Below are positions 34,868-43,171 of a DNA stretch of 64,000 nucleotides, in pieces. Where the stretch lies: NCBI RefSeq assembly GCF_008808095.1, contig NZ_CP023396.1, forward strand, positions 2,232,001 through 2,296,000, in the 5' to 3' direction. The stretch is from Pseudoalteromonas ruthenica. GTDB lineage: Bacteria > Pseudomonadota > Gammaproteobacteria > Enterobacterales > Alteromonadaceae. Made by a program: the position numbers and the translations under genes. The notes beneath the pieces were generated by a model, which worked only from the letters and a program-made list of their open reading frames with translations, had not been told where the DNA came from and made no database searches. Every line of letters starts with the position of its first letter. Within the stretch, counting starts at the first letter, position 1.

Positions 34868-35566
34868 CTACTGATTTTTAGCGATAAGCATTTTCGCCCA
34901 GCCATAATCAGGGTTCACTTGCAGCGCCTGCTGCCAGTCGGCTAAGGCTTGCTCGCCATGGCCAAGCTCCTTTTGTGTTAGCCCACGCCATGTGTAGGTT
35001 TCTGCCTCTCCCCACCCATAGCGAGTGTCCTGTTGCTGAGAGAACAATAACACTGCTTTATTAAAATCACGCAATGCCTGTTGTTTTGAACCGCCAAACA
35101 TGGACGGGGTGTTATAAGCACTAACACCTTTTATAAGGTGTACACGCGGACTATTAGGTGCAAGACGCTCTGCTTGGGATAATAACTTACCAGCTTTAGG
35201 CCCGTAGTACGCCCCTTTGAGAGGGTTAAAGGTGATTTTGAAGCCATACACTTGGGCCAGCAAAGCTTTGGCCTCGCCTAATTCGGTATCTGACAAAGGC
35301 TCAGCTAGAAGTTGTTCTAAGCTCTGCTGCGCCATCTCCAGGCTTTGCTGCGCCGCCTGCTGTTGTGCTTGCAAGTACTGACTCATACTCAAGCGGTAAT
35401 AGGCCAAGCCTTGCTCGTAACCTTGGGCTGATTGACTATGTAAGCGTAGCTCTTGTATATCTAGAGTGGCAGCTGCTTGCTCAATGTGTTGCACATCGGT
35501 TGAGCTGGCAAAGGTCGAAGTGGTCACGGCGCTGATAAGTGCCAAAGCGATAATGGTTATTTTCAT
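34868..35566 (-). CDS. Periplasmic TPR-like protein
   Basis: A 232-residue exported protein. The signal peptide ends near TSTFA (residue 20). The rest is Gln/Ala/Leu-rich helical hairpins that look like degenerate TPR repeats (AYYRLSMSQYLQAQQQAAQQ region and AYTWRGLTQKELGHGEQALAD, cited in part), ending in a clear TPR: GHGEQALADWQQALQVNPDY. AGGAGAG precedes the ATG. It lies 117 bp upstream of the kinase gene on the same strand and could be part of the signalling unit, though the gap contains a small hairpin. Confidence 0.82.
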   Translation of the reverse strand: MKITIIALALISAVTTSTFASSTDVQHIEQAAATLDIQELRLHSQSAQGYEQGLAYYRLSMSQYLQAQQQAAQQSLEMAQQSLEQLLAEPLSDTELGEAKALLAQVYGFKITFNPLKGAYYGPKAGKLLSQAERLAPNSPRVHLIKGVSAYNTPSMFGGSKQQALRDFNKAVLLFSQQQDTRYGWGEAETYTWRGLTQKELGHGEQALADWQQALQVNPDYGWAKMLIAKNQ

Positions 35567-35719
35567 GATGTCTCTCCTGTTGTTTGGACATCTTTATCAT
35601 TGCTTATTTACCATCCGCTGCGCAGTCACCTTTGTCATCAATAGCAGATGACATTTGTCAGCACCTGCTTTGTTACATAGCTCATGGTATGCTGGCAAAA
35701 AAACAGCCTTTGACGCGCT

Positions 35720-36583
35720 ATGAGCTCTCACAAACAAAGCTTATTCTTTTTGCATACAGCGGTTCTACTGTTTGGTGGCACCGCCTTATTCGCCAAGTTA
35801 ATTCACCTGCCAGCGTTAGATATCACCGTATATCGCACCGCAATCGCAGCCTTTGCCTTAGTTATCATGCTCGGTGCAATGCGCCAGCCCATCGCCCTAA
35901 GAAGCACCAAAGACTACCTTATTGCACTGACACTCGGTGCCATCGTTGGCGTGCACTGGGTAACCTATTTTGCTGGAATGCAGCTTGCCGGAATCACCAT
36001 TGGCATTATCGCGTTTTTTAGTTATCCGGTTCTAACCGTTATGATTGAACCGCTTTTTCATCGCGCTTTGCCCAAGCTTAAGGATATGATCAGTGCCATT
36101 GCCGTCAGTGTCGGAATTTACTTACTCATACCAGAAGCAACACTGGGAAATGATGTCACTTTGGGCATAGCGACCGGGGTGTTTTCTGCATTATGCTTTG
36201 CCCTTCGTAATATTTTGCAGCGCCAGTACTTCAACCACTATGGCGGCCCGCAAACCATGTTTTATCAAACCTTGGTCGCCAGTCTAATGCTATGTGCCTT
36301 TGTTGAGGTTCCCCCCATGGCCGTTACGCAGCGTGATATTGCTCTGCTGTTTTTGGTCGCCATAGTATTTACAGCCACTCCCCATGCATTGTTTGCCGCC
36401 TCGTTGCGCCAACTCAGTGCAACAACGGCTGGACTCATCTCTTGCTTACAACCCCTCTATGCCACCATTTTGGCCTTTATTTTATTGCAAGAGCGCCCAG
36501 ACATCGCCACGCTGATAGGCGGTATGCTGGTTGTCAGTGCTGCATTTTTTGAGACTTGGTCAGTATCTCGACAATCGCGATAA
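35720..36583 (+). CDS. EamA-family (DMT) transporter
   Basis: A 287-residue inner-membrane protein with about ten hydrophobic helices arranged as two EamA repeats (VLLFGGTALFAKL near 14-26, and AGLISCLQPLYATILAF near 240 in the second). Family members export metabolites such as amino acids or purines. The substrate is unknown. It is divergent from the TPR gene over 153 bp. Confidence 0.9.
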   Translation: MSSHKQSLFFLHTAVLLFGGTALFAKLIHLPALDITVYRTAIAAFALVIMLGAMRQPIALRSTKDYLIALTLGAIVGVHWVTYFAGMQLAGITIGIIAFFSYPVLTVMIEPLFHRALPKLKDMISAIAVSVGIYLLIPEATLGNDVTLGIATGVFSALCFALRNILQRQYFNHYGGPQTMFYQTLVASLMLCAFVEVPPMAVTQRDIALLFLVAIVFTATPHALFAASLRQLSATTAGLISCLQPLYATILAFILLQERPDIATLIGGMLVVSAAFFETWSVSRQSR

Positions 36584-36650
36584 ATGCTCTTGATAAATTG
36601 GTTGCCATCAACAAAGATAGCAATGACCCTGCTAGACGGACTGATAAGAA

Positions 36651-37349
36651 ATGAAAGTATTTGCTCATCGCGGTGCCAGCGGTAACTACCCGGAAAATAC
36701 GCAAATCGCCATAGAAAGTGCCCTTTCTGTGGGCGTCGATGGTATAGAAGTCGACCTACAAAGCTGCCTTGATGACTATGTCATCATTCATGATACCTGG
36801 CTTGATAGAACCACCTCAGGTCAAGGTAAGGTCAATAAGACCCCTTTAGCAGAAATTCAACGTTATGATGCCGGCCAAGGACAGCGCGTGCCGGGGCTGC
36901 AAGACATGATCGACTGGATAGGGAATAAGACCCTACTGAACCTAGAACTTAAACACACATTCTCACTCGATAAGCTCGTTGCTACCCTTGAGCACAATGT
37001 ACAACAGGGTTTATTACAACGAGAGCAGCTTATTGTCTCTTCTTTTGATCACCATCAACTCGTATGGTTGAAGCAACATCTACCTTGGGTGAAAATTGGG
37101 GCGCTGACTTCCTCTATCCCGCTCAACTATGCTGAGTTTGCTCAACGCTTGCATGCGTATAGCTTGCACTTAGACAAAAACTTCGTAAACCACGAGTTTG
37201 TCGCCGATGCGAAACAGCGCGGGCTCGAGGTCTATGCTTATACTGTAGATAAGAAAGAAGATATTCTTGATATGCGAGCACTGGGAGTTGATGGCATTTT
37301 CACCAATTACCCATGCAATACTAAGATGATTTTAGCGAATGATGCCTAA
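36651..37349 (+). CDS. Glycerophosphodiester phosphodiesterase
   Basis: A 232-residue GDPD of TIM-barrel fold without signal peptide, hence cytoplasmic (UgpQ-like). FAHRGASGNYPENT holds the HRG and the first catalytic Glu; GIEVDLQ and IIHDTWLDRTT complete the calcium/catalytic site. It splits glycerophosphodiesters into glycerol-3-phosphate and an alcohol. It stands 67 bp after the EamA gene. Confidence 0.93.
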   Translation: MKVFAHRGASGNYPENTQIAIESALSVGVDGIEVDLQSCLDDYVIIHDTWLDRTTSGQGKVNKTPLAEIQRYDAGQGQRVPGLQDMIDWIGNKTLLNLELKHTFSLDKLVATLEHNVQQGLLQREQLIVSSFDHHQLVWLKQHLPWVKIGALTSSIPLNYAEFAQRLHAYSLHLDKNFVNHEFVADAKQRGLEVYAYTVDKKEDILDMRALGVDGIFTNYPCNTKMILANDA

Positions 37350-37451
37350 CTAGGCGCTTACTTCATCGCTAAACACTTGAAAATCTTTTGCTTTATACAA
37401 TACTGAGCATGTATACATTGACGTCTACTCAGGCAAACGGAGCCCTCATCA

Positions 37452-38672
37452 ATGAGTTGGTTTATGCGCATGTACAATTATATTGAAGAAACATTTTTTT
37501 ATACGCTAACTCGTAAGATTGTTGGCAACCTTAGCTTTTTGTTTGCTTTACAGTTACTTACTTTAGTTTGGCTGTATCGCGAACTGAGCGCTCAAGAACA
37601 AGGTTTGGCGCTGTTTGCGGTGATCTCGCTATTAGTCGTCGGTGGTTTTATTTTTACGGTGTTCTATATGCGCCATTTAATTGTGCGCCCAGTGCAAGCG
37701 ATGCGCGATACGTTAGAGCAAATCAATCAACAGGATGCCAACTTAAATGCGCGATTACCCCAATTCACGTATGATGAATTTCGTGACTTATCAGAGCAAT
37801 ATAATAAGTTTGTACACCATCTAAGCGCCCTTTTAAATACCACCTATGAAGGTGCAGCCCAAGCTGCTGATAGCAATCAGCAGGTCAATTTATCCATGCA
37901 AAACACAGCTGAATTGGGAGCTCGACAATTACAATTTAGTAGTGAGATTGCAGCGAGCACCACGCAAGTCACGCATAGCCTAGAGCAAATCGTCGCCAAT
38001 ACGGATGCGGTGTTCAGCGACAACAGTGAGAACCTCACCTTTGTACGCACTTCATCTGAAGAGCTTAGCCAATTAGTATCGCAAATTCATAAGATCACGC
38101 AGCTATTAGGGCGATTTGCCGACACCGTTGCAGGCTTGAAAGAAAACTCAGAGAACATTCGCAGTATTTTGCAAATGGTCGAAGGGTTTGCCGATCAAAC
38201 TAACCTGCTCGCCCTTAATGCAGCCATTGAAGCTGCTCGCGCCGGTGAAGCAGGCAGAGGCTTTGCTGTCGTTGCTGATGAGGTACGCTCACTGTCACTT
38301 AAAGTCAGTGATGCGACCCAGCAAATTAGCGACTTTATTAATAAAATGGGCACCTTGGTAAGCGATACTAACCAAGAGTCAGAGCAACTTATTGAGCACT
38401 CTTCAAGCGCTGAACAAGCAATCGGTAACACGGCTTCAGGCTTTAGTGAACTAGTGCAAGACTTTGAGAAAAACCAACAACAATTGCAGGATATTGTCGC
38501 AGCAGTGCATGAACTGGAGCAAACCCAGGCCAATACTCAGCAATCGGTGGAGCAAATTAAAACCTTAGGTGAAGACGCAAAAGCGCAAATAGACCAAGCC
38601 GCAGAGCAATGCGCACGCTCAGAGCACCTAACCCGCACCACTCAAAGCGAGCTAGAGCGCTTCGTAAAATAA
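37452..38672 (+). CDS. Methyl-accepting chemotaxis protein without large sensor domain
   Basis: A 406-residue chemoreceptor. Two hydrophobic helices (about 26-42 and 52-72) separated by a very short loop, then a HAMP domain ([18 protein letters not shown]) and a signalling coiled coil with the tip [20 protein letters not shown] (about 245-265). With no periplasmic ligand domain it may sense via membrane or cytoplasmic signals. GGAG lies ten bases before the ATG. A strong terminator follows. Confidence 0.92.
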   Translation: MSWFMRMYNYIEETFFYTLTRKIVGNLSFLFALQLLTLVWLYRELSAQEQGLALFAVISLLVVGGFIFTVFYMRHLIVRPVQAMRDTLEQINQQDANLNARLPQFTYDEFRDLSEQYNKFVHHLSALLNTTYEGAAQAADSNQQVNLSMQNTAELGARQLQFSSEIAASTTQVTHSLEQIVANTDAVFSDNSENLTFVRTSSEELSQLVSQIHKITQLLGRFADTVAGLKENSENIRSILQMVEGFADQTNLLALNAAIEAARAGEAGRGFAVVADEVRSLSLKVSDATQQISDFINKMGTLVSDTNQESEQLIEHSSSAEQAIGNTASGFSELVQDFEKNQQQLQDIVAAVHELEQTQANTQQSVEQIKTLGEDAKAQIDQAAEQCARSEHLTRTTQSELERFVK

Positions 38673-38684
38673 CCTTTAGAGCAC

Positions 38685-38714
38685 AAAAAAGCCCAGCACT
38701 AAGCTGGGCTTTTT
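38685..38714. terminator. Bidirectional terminator, MCP gene / proA
   Basis: AGCCCAGC pairs with GCTGGGCT, flanked by A6 on one side and T5 on the other, and lies between the convergent MCP and proA genes. Confidence 0.92.
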
Positions 38715-38729
38715 AAATCTTAGTCGTGA

Positions 38730-39977
38730 TTAGCTACGAATTTGTCCTTCACCATTCACTAAGTATTTTTCTGTGGTCAATGACTCTAGGCCCATAGGCC
38801 CGTAAGCGTGCAACTTAGTGGTTGCGATGCCGATTTCAGCGCCTAGACCTAGCTGCGAACCATCAGAGAAACGTGAGGAGGCATTTACCATCACCACCGA
38901 CGCATCAACACTGCGCTGGAACAAGTTGGCAGTTTGCTCGTCTTTGGTACAAATAACTTCGGTGTGGAAGCTACCAAAGCGATCAATATGCGCCACGGCT
39001 GCATCAAAGTCAGCGACGATACGTACCGCGATTTCAAGATCAAGGTACTCTTCACCAAATTCATCATCGCCAATGACATTCGCATTGCTGAAGAACTTCG
39101 CTGCTTGAGCATCAGCATTAACACGTACACCTTTTGCTTCAAGCTCTTTTGCCGCACGAGCTAAAAACGCCTCTGCCACCTTTTGGTGCACAACTAAGCC
39201 CTCTAGTGCGTTACACACACCAGTACGTTGAGTCTTACCGTTCAGCAACAGGTTCATCGCCACATCAAGGTCTGCATCTTTATCAACATACAGGTGACAC
39301 ACCCCTTTAAAGTGCTGAATAACCGGTACGGTACTGTTTTCAGTCACAAAATTAATCAGCCCTTCGCCACCGCGAGGAATAATCAAGTCAATGGTGTCAC
39401 GCTGTTGCATAAGATCCATCAACAGGCCACGGTCTGGATCAGGGATCACTGAGATAAGCGCCGTCGGCAAGTTGTGTTTCTCCAGCACACTGTGCAGTAC
39501 ACTGGCAATGGCTTTACTTGACGCTAAAGCCTCTTTACCGCCACGCAAAATAACCGCATTACCTGATTTGAAGCACAGTGCGCCAGCATCGGCTGTTACG
39601 TTTGGACGGGCTTCATAAATCATGCAAATCACCCCAAGAGGCACTCGCATTTTATTGATTTTGATACCATTGGGGCGCTCACCCAATGAACGCAACTGAC
39701 CTACTGGGTCATCGAGATCGGCAATGGTTTCAATGCCCACGGCCATATCTTCAATACGCTCATCGGTCAGCGTCAAACGGTCGACCATGGCTGCAGCTAA
39801 GTTGTTGTCTCGCGCATTGGCAAGATCTGATTCGTTTTCCGCCTTAATATGCTCTTTATTGGCACGCAGTGCCTCAGCCATTTCTTTAAGTACGTTGTTT
39901 TTACTCTCTGTATCAAGCAGAGCAAGCACCTTAGCGGCTTTTGCTGCTTGAGCTGAAATATCCTTAACTAAACTCAT
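38730..39977 (-). CDS. proA: ProA, gamma-glutamyl phosphate reductase
   Basis: A 415-residue enzyme that reduces gamma-glutamyl phosphate with NADPH to the semialdehyde, step two of proline synthesis. Aldehyde-dehydrogenase fold with the catalytic Cys in KTQRTGVCNALEGL (near 260) and the IYEARPNVTADAG segment. Full family length. It overlaps proB by four bases (ATGA) and is the last gene of a putP-proB-proA operon. Confidence 0.97.
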   Translation of the reverse strand: MSLVKDISAQAAKAAKVLALLDTESKNNVLKEMAEALRANKEHIKAENESDLANARDNNLAAAMVDRLTLTDERIEDMAVGIETIADLDDPVGQLRSLGERPNGIKINKMRVPLGVICMIYEARPNVTADAGALCFKSGNAVILRGGKEALASSKAIASVLHSVLEKHNLPTALISVIPDPDRGLLMDLMQQRDTIDLIIPRGGEGLINFVTENSTVPVIQHFKGVCHLYVDKDADLDVAMNLLLNGKTQRTGVCNALEGLVVHQKVAEAFLARAAKELEAKGVRVNADAQAAKFFSNANVIGDDEFGEEYLDLEIAVRIVADFDAAVAHIDRFGSFHTEVICTKDEQTANLFQRSVDASVVMVNASSRFSDGSQLGLGAEIGIATTKLHAYGPMGLESLTTEKYLVNGEGQIRS

Positions 39978-41080
39978 GATTTCTCCAATACTGCAATGTC
40001 TTCGTCTGAAATAATCGGGCCGATGGAATCTTGTGCTTCATCGCTAAACTCACTGGTTTCATTCTCGGCAATAAAGTTCAGCAAACAGCTACTGTAGTTT
40101 GCTCGTGCCTTAGCCAGCTTAGTGCCGTCGTCGCTGCGCACCAAAATAGTGTCGCCAACGGAGAACTCGCCCCGAACCTCGATAATGCCTTGCGGGTTAA
40201 TCTGCTCGGCGTTTTCATCTAATGGCTCGCTGAAGTCACCTTCAACAATCACCTCACCCTGCTCACTGGCGGTATGTGTACGCCAATGGACTGCCTCTTG
40301 CATTGGTTTTTCATACGGCAAGAAGATAGTGCCCGGGTTTTTACCTTCTAACAACAAGTTAAAGGTCTGCTCTTTAAAGCCATTTAGAATAAATGTGGTA
40401 ATACCATGGGAAGTGGCTTTTTCTGCCGCCTCGATTTTGGTTTTCATGCCGCCGGTGCCAACAGCACTGGTAGCACACCCAGCCATGGCGTAAATAGATT
40501 CATCAATTTCACTGATCTCAGGTAACAGTACAGCGTCGGTATGCAAGTTAGGATTCTTGTCATAAAGGCCATCCACATCTGAGAAAATCATTAATGCGTC
40601 AGCATCAGCGGCCGCTGCTACCATAGCTGATAAGTTGTCGTTATCACCTACTTTCAAATCATCAGTGGTCACCGTGTCATTTTCGTTGATGACAGGAAGA
40701 ACACCGTGATCAAGCAAGGTAAAAATGGTGTCGCGTACACTGGTGTAACGCTCACGGTCACGTAAATCACCGTGCGTTAGCAGAATCTGTGCTGATGGGA
40801 AATCAAAAAAGCGATCCCATGTTGCCATCATCTCCATTTGCCCGGCGGCTGCCATTGCTTTTTTAAGTGCTACAGAGCGCGGCTTATCCTCTGGGAATAA
40901 GTGTGAGCCCGCAGCCACAGAGCCTGATGACACCAAAATAACTTCAATACCTTGGGCGCGGCAACGAACAATAAACTGAGCTATGGTGAGTAAATAGCGT
41001 GAACTACAGCCATTTTGCTCGGGTGCAATTAAGGCACTGCCTACTTTGAGTACGATGCGTTGCCATTTAAAATTTTGCAT
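39974..41080 (-). CDS. proB: ProB, glutamate 5-kinase
   Basis: A 368-residue amino acid kinase with a C-terminal PUA domain (about 275-355), the standard ProB design. Begins with VLKVGSALI (phosphate loop), and has GDNDNLSAMVA and SDVDGLYDKNP in the kinase core. It phosphorylates glutamate and is normally feedback-inhibited by proline; relatives with weaker inhibition serve osmoprotection. Starts 23 bp after putP, so both are probably on one mRNA. Confidence 0.97.
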   Translation of the reverse strand: MQNFKWQRIVLKVGSALIAPEQNGCSSRYLLTIAQFIVRCRAQGIEVILVSSGSVAAGSHLFPEDKPRSVALKKAMAAAGQMEMMATWDRFFDFPSAQILLTHGDLRDRERYTSVRDTIFTLLDHGVLPVINENDTVTTDDLKVGDNDNLSAMVAAAADADALMIFSDVDGLYDKNPNLHTDAVLLPEISEIDESIYAMAGCATSAVGTGGMKTKIEAAEKATSHGITTFILNGFKEQTFNLLLEGKNPGTIFLPYEKPMQEAVHWRTHTASEQGEVIVEGDFSEPLDENAEQINPQGIIEVRGEFSVGDTILVRSDDGTKLAKARANYSSCLLNFIAENETSEFSDEAQDSIGPIISDEDIAVLEKS

Positions 41081-41103
41081 TGCGATTACTTTCCTTACTA
41101 GCT

Positions 41104-42600
41104 TTAGCTAAGTTGCTCAAGTTTTTGCTCAGTTGCATGAAAAGTTTCTTTCACCTCGGCTGACGGTGCCTGAGAAAGCTTACTCACCACAACGATTGCA
41201 AGTGAACTTGCGATAAATCCGGGAACAATTTCGTAAATAACACTGCTCAGCGTGCCCCCGTCACTAAGCACTGGTGCAAATATCCAGAATAAAACAGTTG
41301 CTGCGCCGACTACGATTCCGGCGAGCGCGCCTTGATGGGTTATTTTCGACCAACACAGGCTAAATAATACTAATGGGCCAAATGCGGCACCGAAACCAGC
41401 CCAGGCATTACTGACCAATGACAAAATGCTATTAGATTTGTCCAGTGCCAGTAAGGTAGCAACGAGTGCCACGGCGAAAACCCCTATCCGGCCGATTTTT
41501 ACTAAGGTTTTTTGCTCTACCTCAGTTTTTGAAAAAGCACGGTATACGTCCTCGGTCAGCGAGCTTGATGACACCAACAACTGTGATGAGATGGTGCTCA
41601 TGATCGCCGCCAAAATCGCGGCGAGTAAAAAGCCGCTAATCAGAGGGTGGAACAAAATTTCCGAGAAAATAACGAAAATTGTCTCTGGGTCAGCCACTTG
41701 CAAACCAAATTTGTTGGCATAAGCAACCCCAACTAAGCCTGTTCCTAGCGAACCTAAAATGGTGACTGTCATCCAGCTCATACCAATATTACGCGCCGTT
41801 TTAATATCTTTTACCGAGCGAATCGCCATAAAGCGCACAATAATATGAGGCTGGCCAAAATAACCTAATCCCCAAGCCAAGCTTGATACTATGCCCAACA
41901 AGGTGATGCTCTGCCAAGATTCGCTAAAACTTGGAATTGATTGCTGCGCGAAATTAAGCATATCGGCACTGCCATTGAACTGCATGTAAGCCACAATCGG
42001 CACGAGTATCAATGCCACAAACATAATGCAGCCTTGGACAAAGTCGGTCATGCTCACAGCTAAAAAGCCACCTAATAAAGTGTAGGCCACAACCACCGAA
42101 ACGGTAATGATTAAGCCAAGGTGGTAGCTTAAACCGAACGCCGATTCAAACAGCTTCCCGCCTGCAACTAACCCTGCCGAGGTATAGAGCGTAAAGAACA
42201 AGATGATCACTGCCGCTGAAATCACGCGAATCGGTCCTTTGCTCATGTTAAAACGCTTATCGAAGAAGTCCGGTAGCGTCAGTGCATCATCGGCCATTTC
42301 TGTGTACACCCGCAGGCGCGGTGCAACTAATAAATAATTGGCCAGTGCACCTAAAACCAAGCCCAGTGCAATCCATACGGTGTCGAAACCAGTTAAGAAC
42401 ATGGCTCCTGGCAAGCCCATTAGCATCCAACCACTCATATCCGATGCTCCTGCAGACAAGGCAGTCACATGAGGGCTCACTTGACGGCCACCTAGAATGT
42501 AGCCAGAAATATCACTTGTGGAATTGCGATAAGCGAACAAGCCAATGCCAAGCATGGCTAAAAAATACAATGCGAGAGAGAGATATGTATAAAAATGCAT
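41104..42600 (-). CDS. putP: PutP, sodium/proline symporter
   Basis: A 498-residue SSS-family transporter with about 13 membrane helices. SYILGGRQVSPHVTALSAGASDMSGW (cited by its core GGRQVSPHVTALSAGASDMS) covers the sodium/proline site, and LLVSSSSLTEDVYR is the second family signature. It imports proline with Na+. Usually putP is paired with the catabolic putA; here it is first in an operon with proB and proA, which suggests proline accumulation rather than degradation. The ATG is preceded by AGGATAAGGA. A long structured leader with a terminator lies upstream. Confidence 0.95.
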   Translation of the reverse strand: MHFYTYLSLALYFLAMLGIGLFAYRNSTSDISGYILGGRQVSPHVTALSAGASDMSGWMLMGLPGAMFLTGFDTVWIALGLVLGALANYLLVAPRLRVYTEMADDALTLPDFFDKRFNMSKGPIRVISAAVIILFFTLYTSAGLVAGGKLFESAFGLSYHLGLIITVSVVVAYTLLGGFLAVSMTDFVQGCIMFVALILVPIVAYMQFNGSADMLNFAQQSIPSFSESWQSITLLGIVSSLAWGLGYFGQPHIIVRFMAIRSVKDIKTARNIGMSWMTVTILGSLGTGLVGVAYANKFGLQVADPETIFVIFSEILFHPLISGFLLAAILAAIMSTISSQLLVSSSSLTEDVYRAFSKTEVEQKTLVKIGRIGVFAVALVATLLALDKSNSILSLVSNAWAGFGAAFGPLVLFSLCWSKITHQGALAGIVVGAATVLFWIFAPVLSDGGTLSSVIYEIVPGFIASSLAIVVVSKLSQAPSAEVKETFHATEQKLEQLS

Positions 42601-42642
42601 TCCTTATCCTGTTTGGCCACCCTAGGTGGACTTTGTTTTGGG

Positions 42643-42840
42643 CAATAAAAAGCGTCGCGATATAACAACTGGGGCGACGCTAAATTTTGCTTACGGCTTT
42701 ACCTACCCAACGCTAACAAGCACAGGCATCAAGCTGTTCCAAAACCAATTAAAAGGAAAGCACTAACAGTTGTGGTTTACGCTGTGATAACAGCGGTTGC
42801 ATACGACGAGGCAGGCTAAAAACCACAATTAATTAGCACT
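42643..42840 (-). promoter_or_regulatory. Structured leader RNA with intrinsic terminator upstream of putP
   Basis: On the minus strand, a possible promoter (TTGATT, 42891-42886; TAATAA, 42867-42862; 18-bp spacer) would start RNA near 42855. The leader then folds a long stem, 42840-42818 with 42778-42759, using two G-U pairs that are A-C mismatches on the other strand, closed over a small GCTGT/ACAGC hairpin (42795-42782). A terminator follows: AGCGTCGC (42681-42674) with GCGACGCT (42658-42651) and then TTTTTATT, about 45 bases before the putP ATG. A copy of the terminator 5' arm (AGCGTTG, 42714-42708) could pair with its 3' arm instead, offering an antiterminated form. I match it to no known riboswitch. 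42841-43171 holds no gene. Confidence 0.5.
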
Positions 42841-43171
42841 CTAATAATTTGTCTACGAACGTTATTATGCGGATTTAGATATAAAAATCAAGGTCAAAAC
42901 TTAGCCATAGCCAGTATTCATGCTATTTATAGCGCATTGAAATAGCCCCTAAGCGCGTAAAAATGCACTCTAGCGATGAATACATAAAATTTTGACCTAT
43001 TATGAATTTTTAGTGATCTAAGGCTCTTTTTTACTTAAAGAGTAATCAGCTTCGCTATATCTCACGTTAAAAGGTGGGTAGTTATGCGTGTTTGACTGAT
43101 GTAGCAAAACGTTGTCATCACGCTCTGCTTATCTCATACTGAGTTTTCATGGACAGATAATAAGGGTCTTT

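Noticed and set aside
42721..42802. Leader peptides in the putP leader (8 and 17 codons, the second with two Pro codons)
   Set aside because: Ribosome sites are weak and the Pro content is too low to claim proline-codon attenuation; left as part of the leader finding.
43112..43171. Longer N-terminus of the Na+/H+ antiporter
   Set aside because: The ATG at 43172 has AAGGG at good spacing and starts directly with the first membrane helix.
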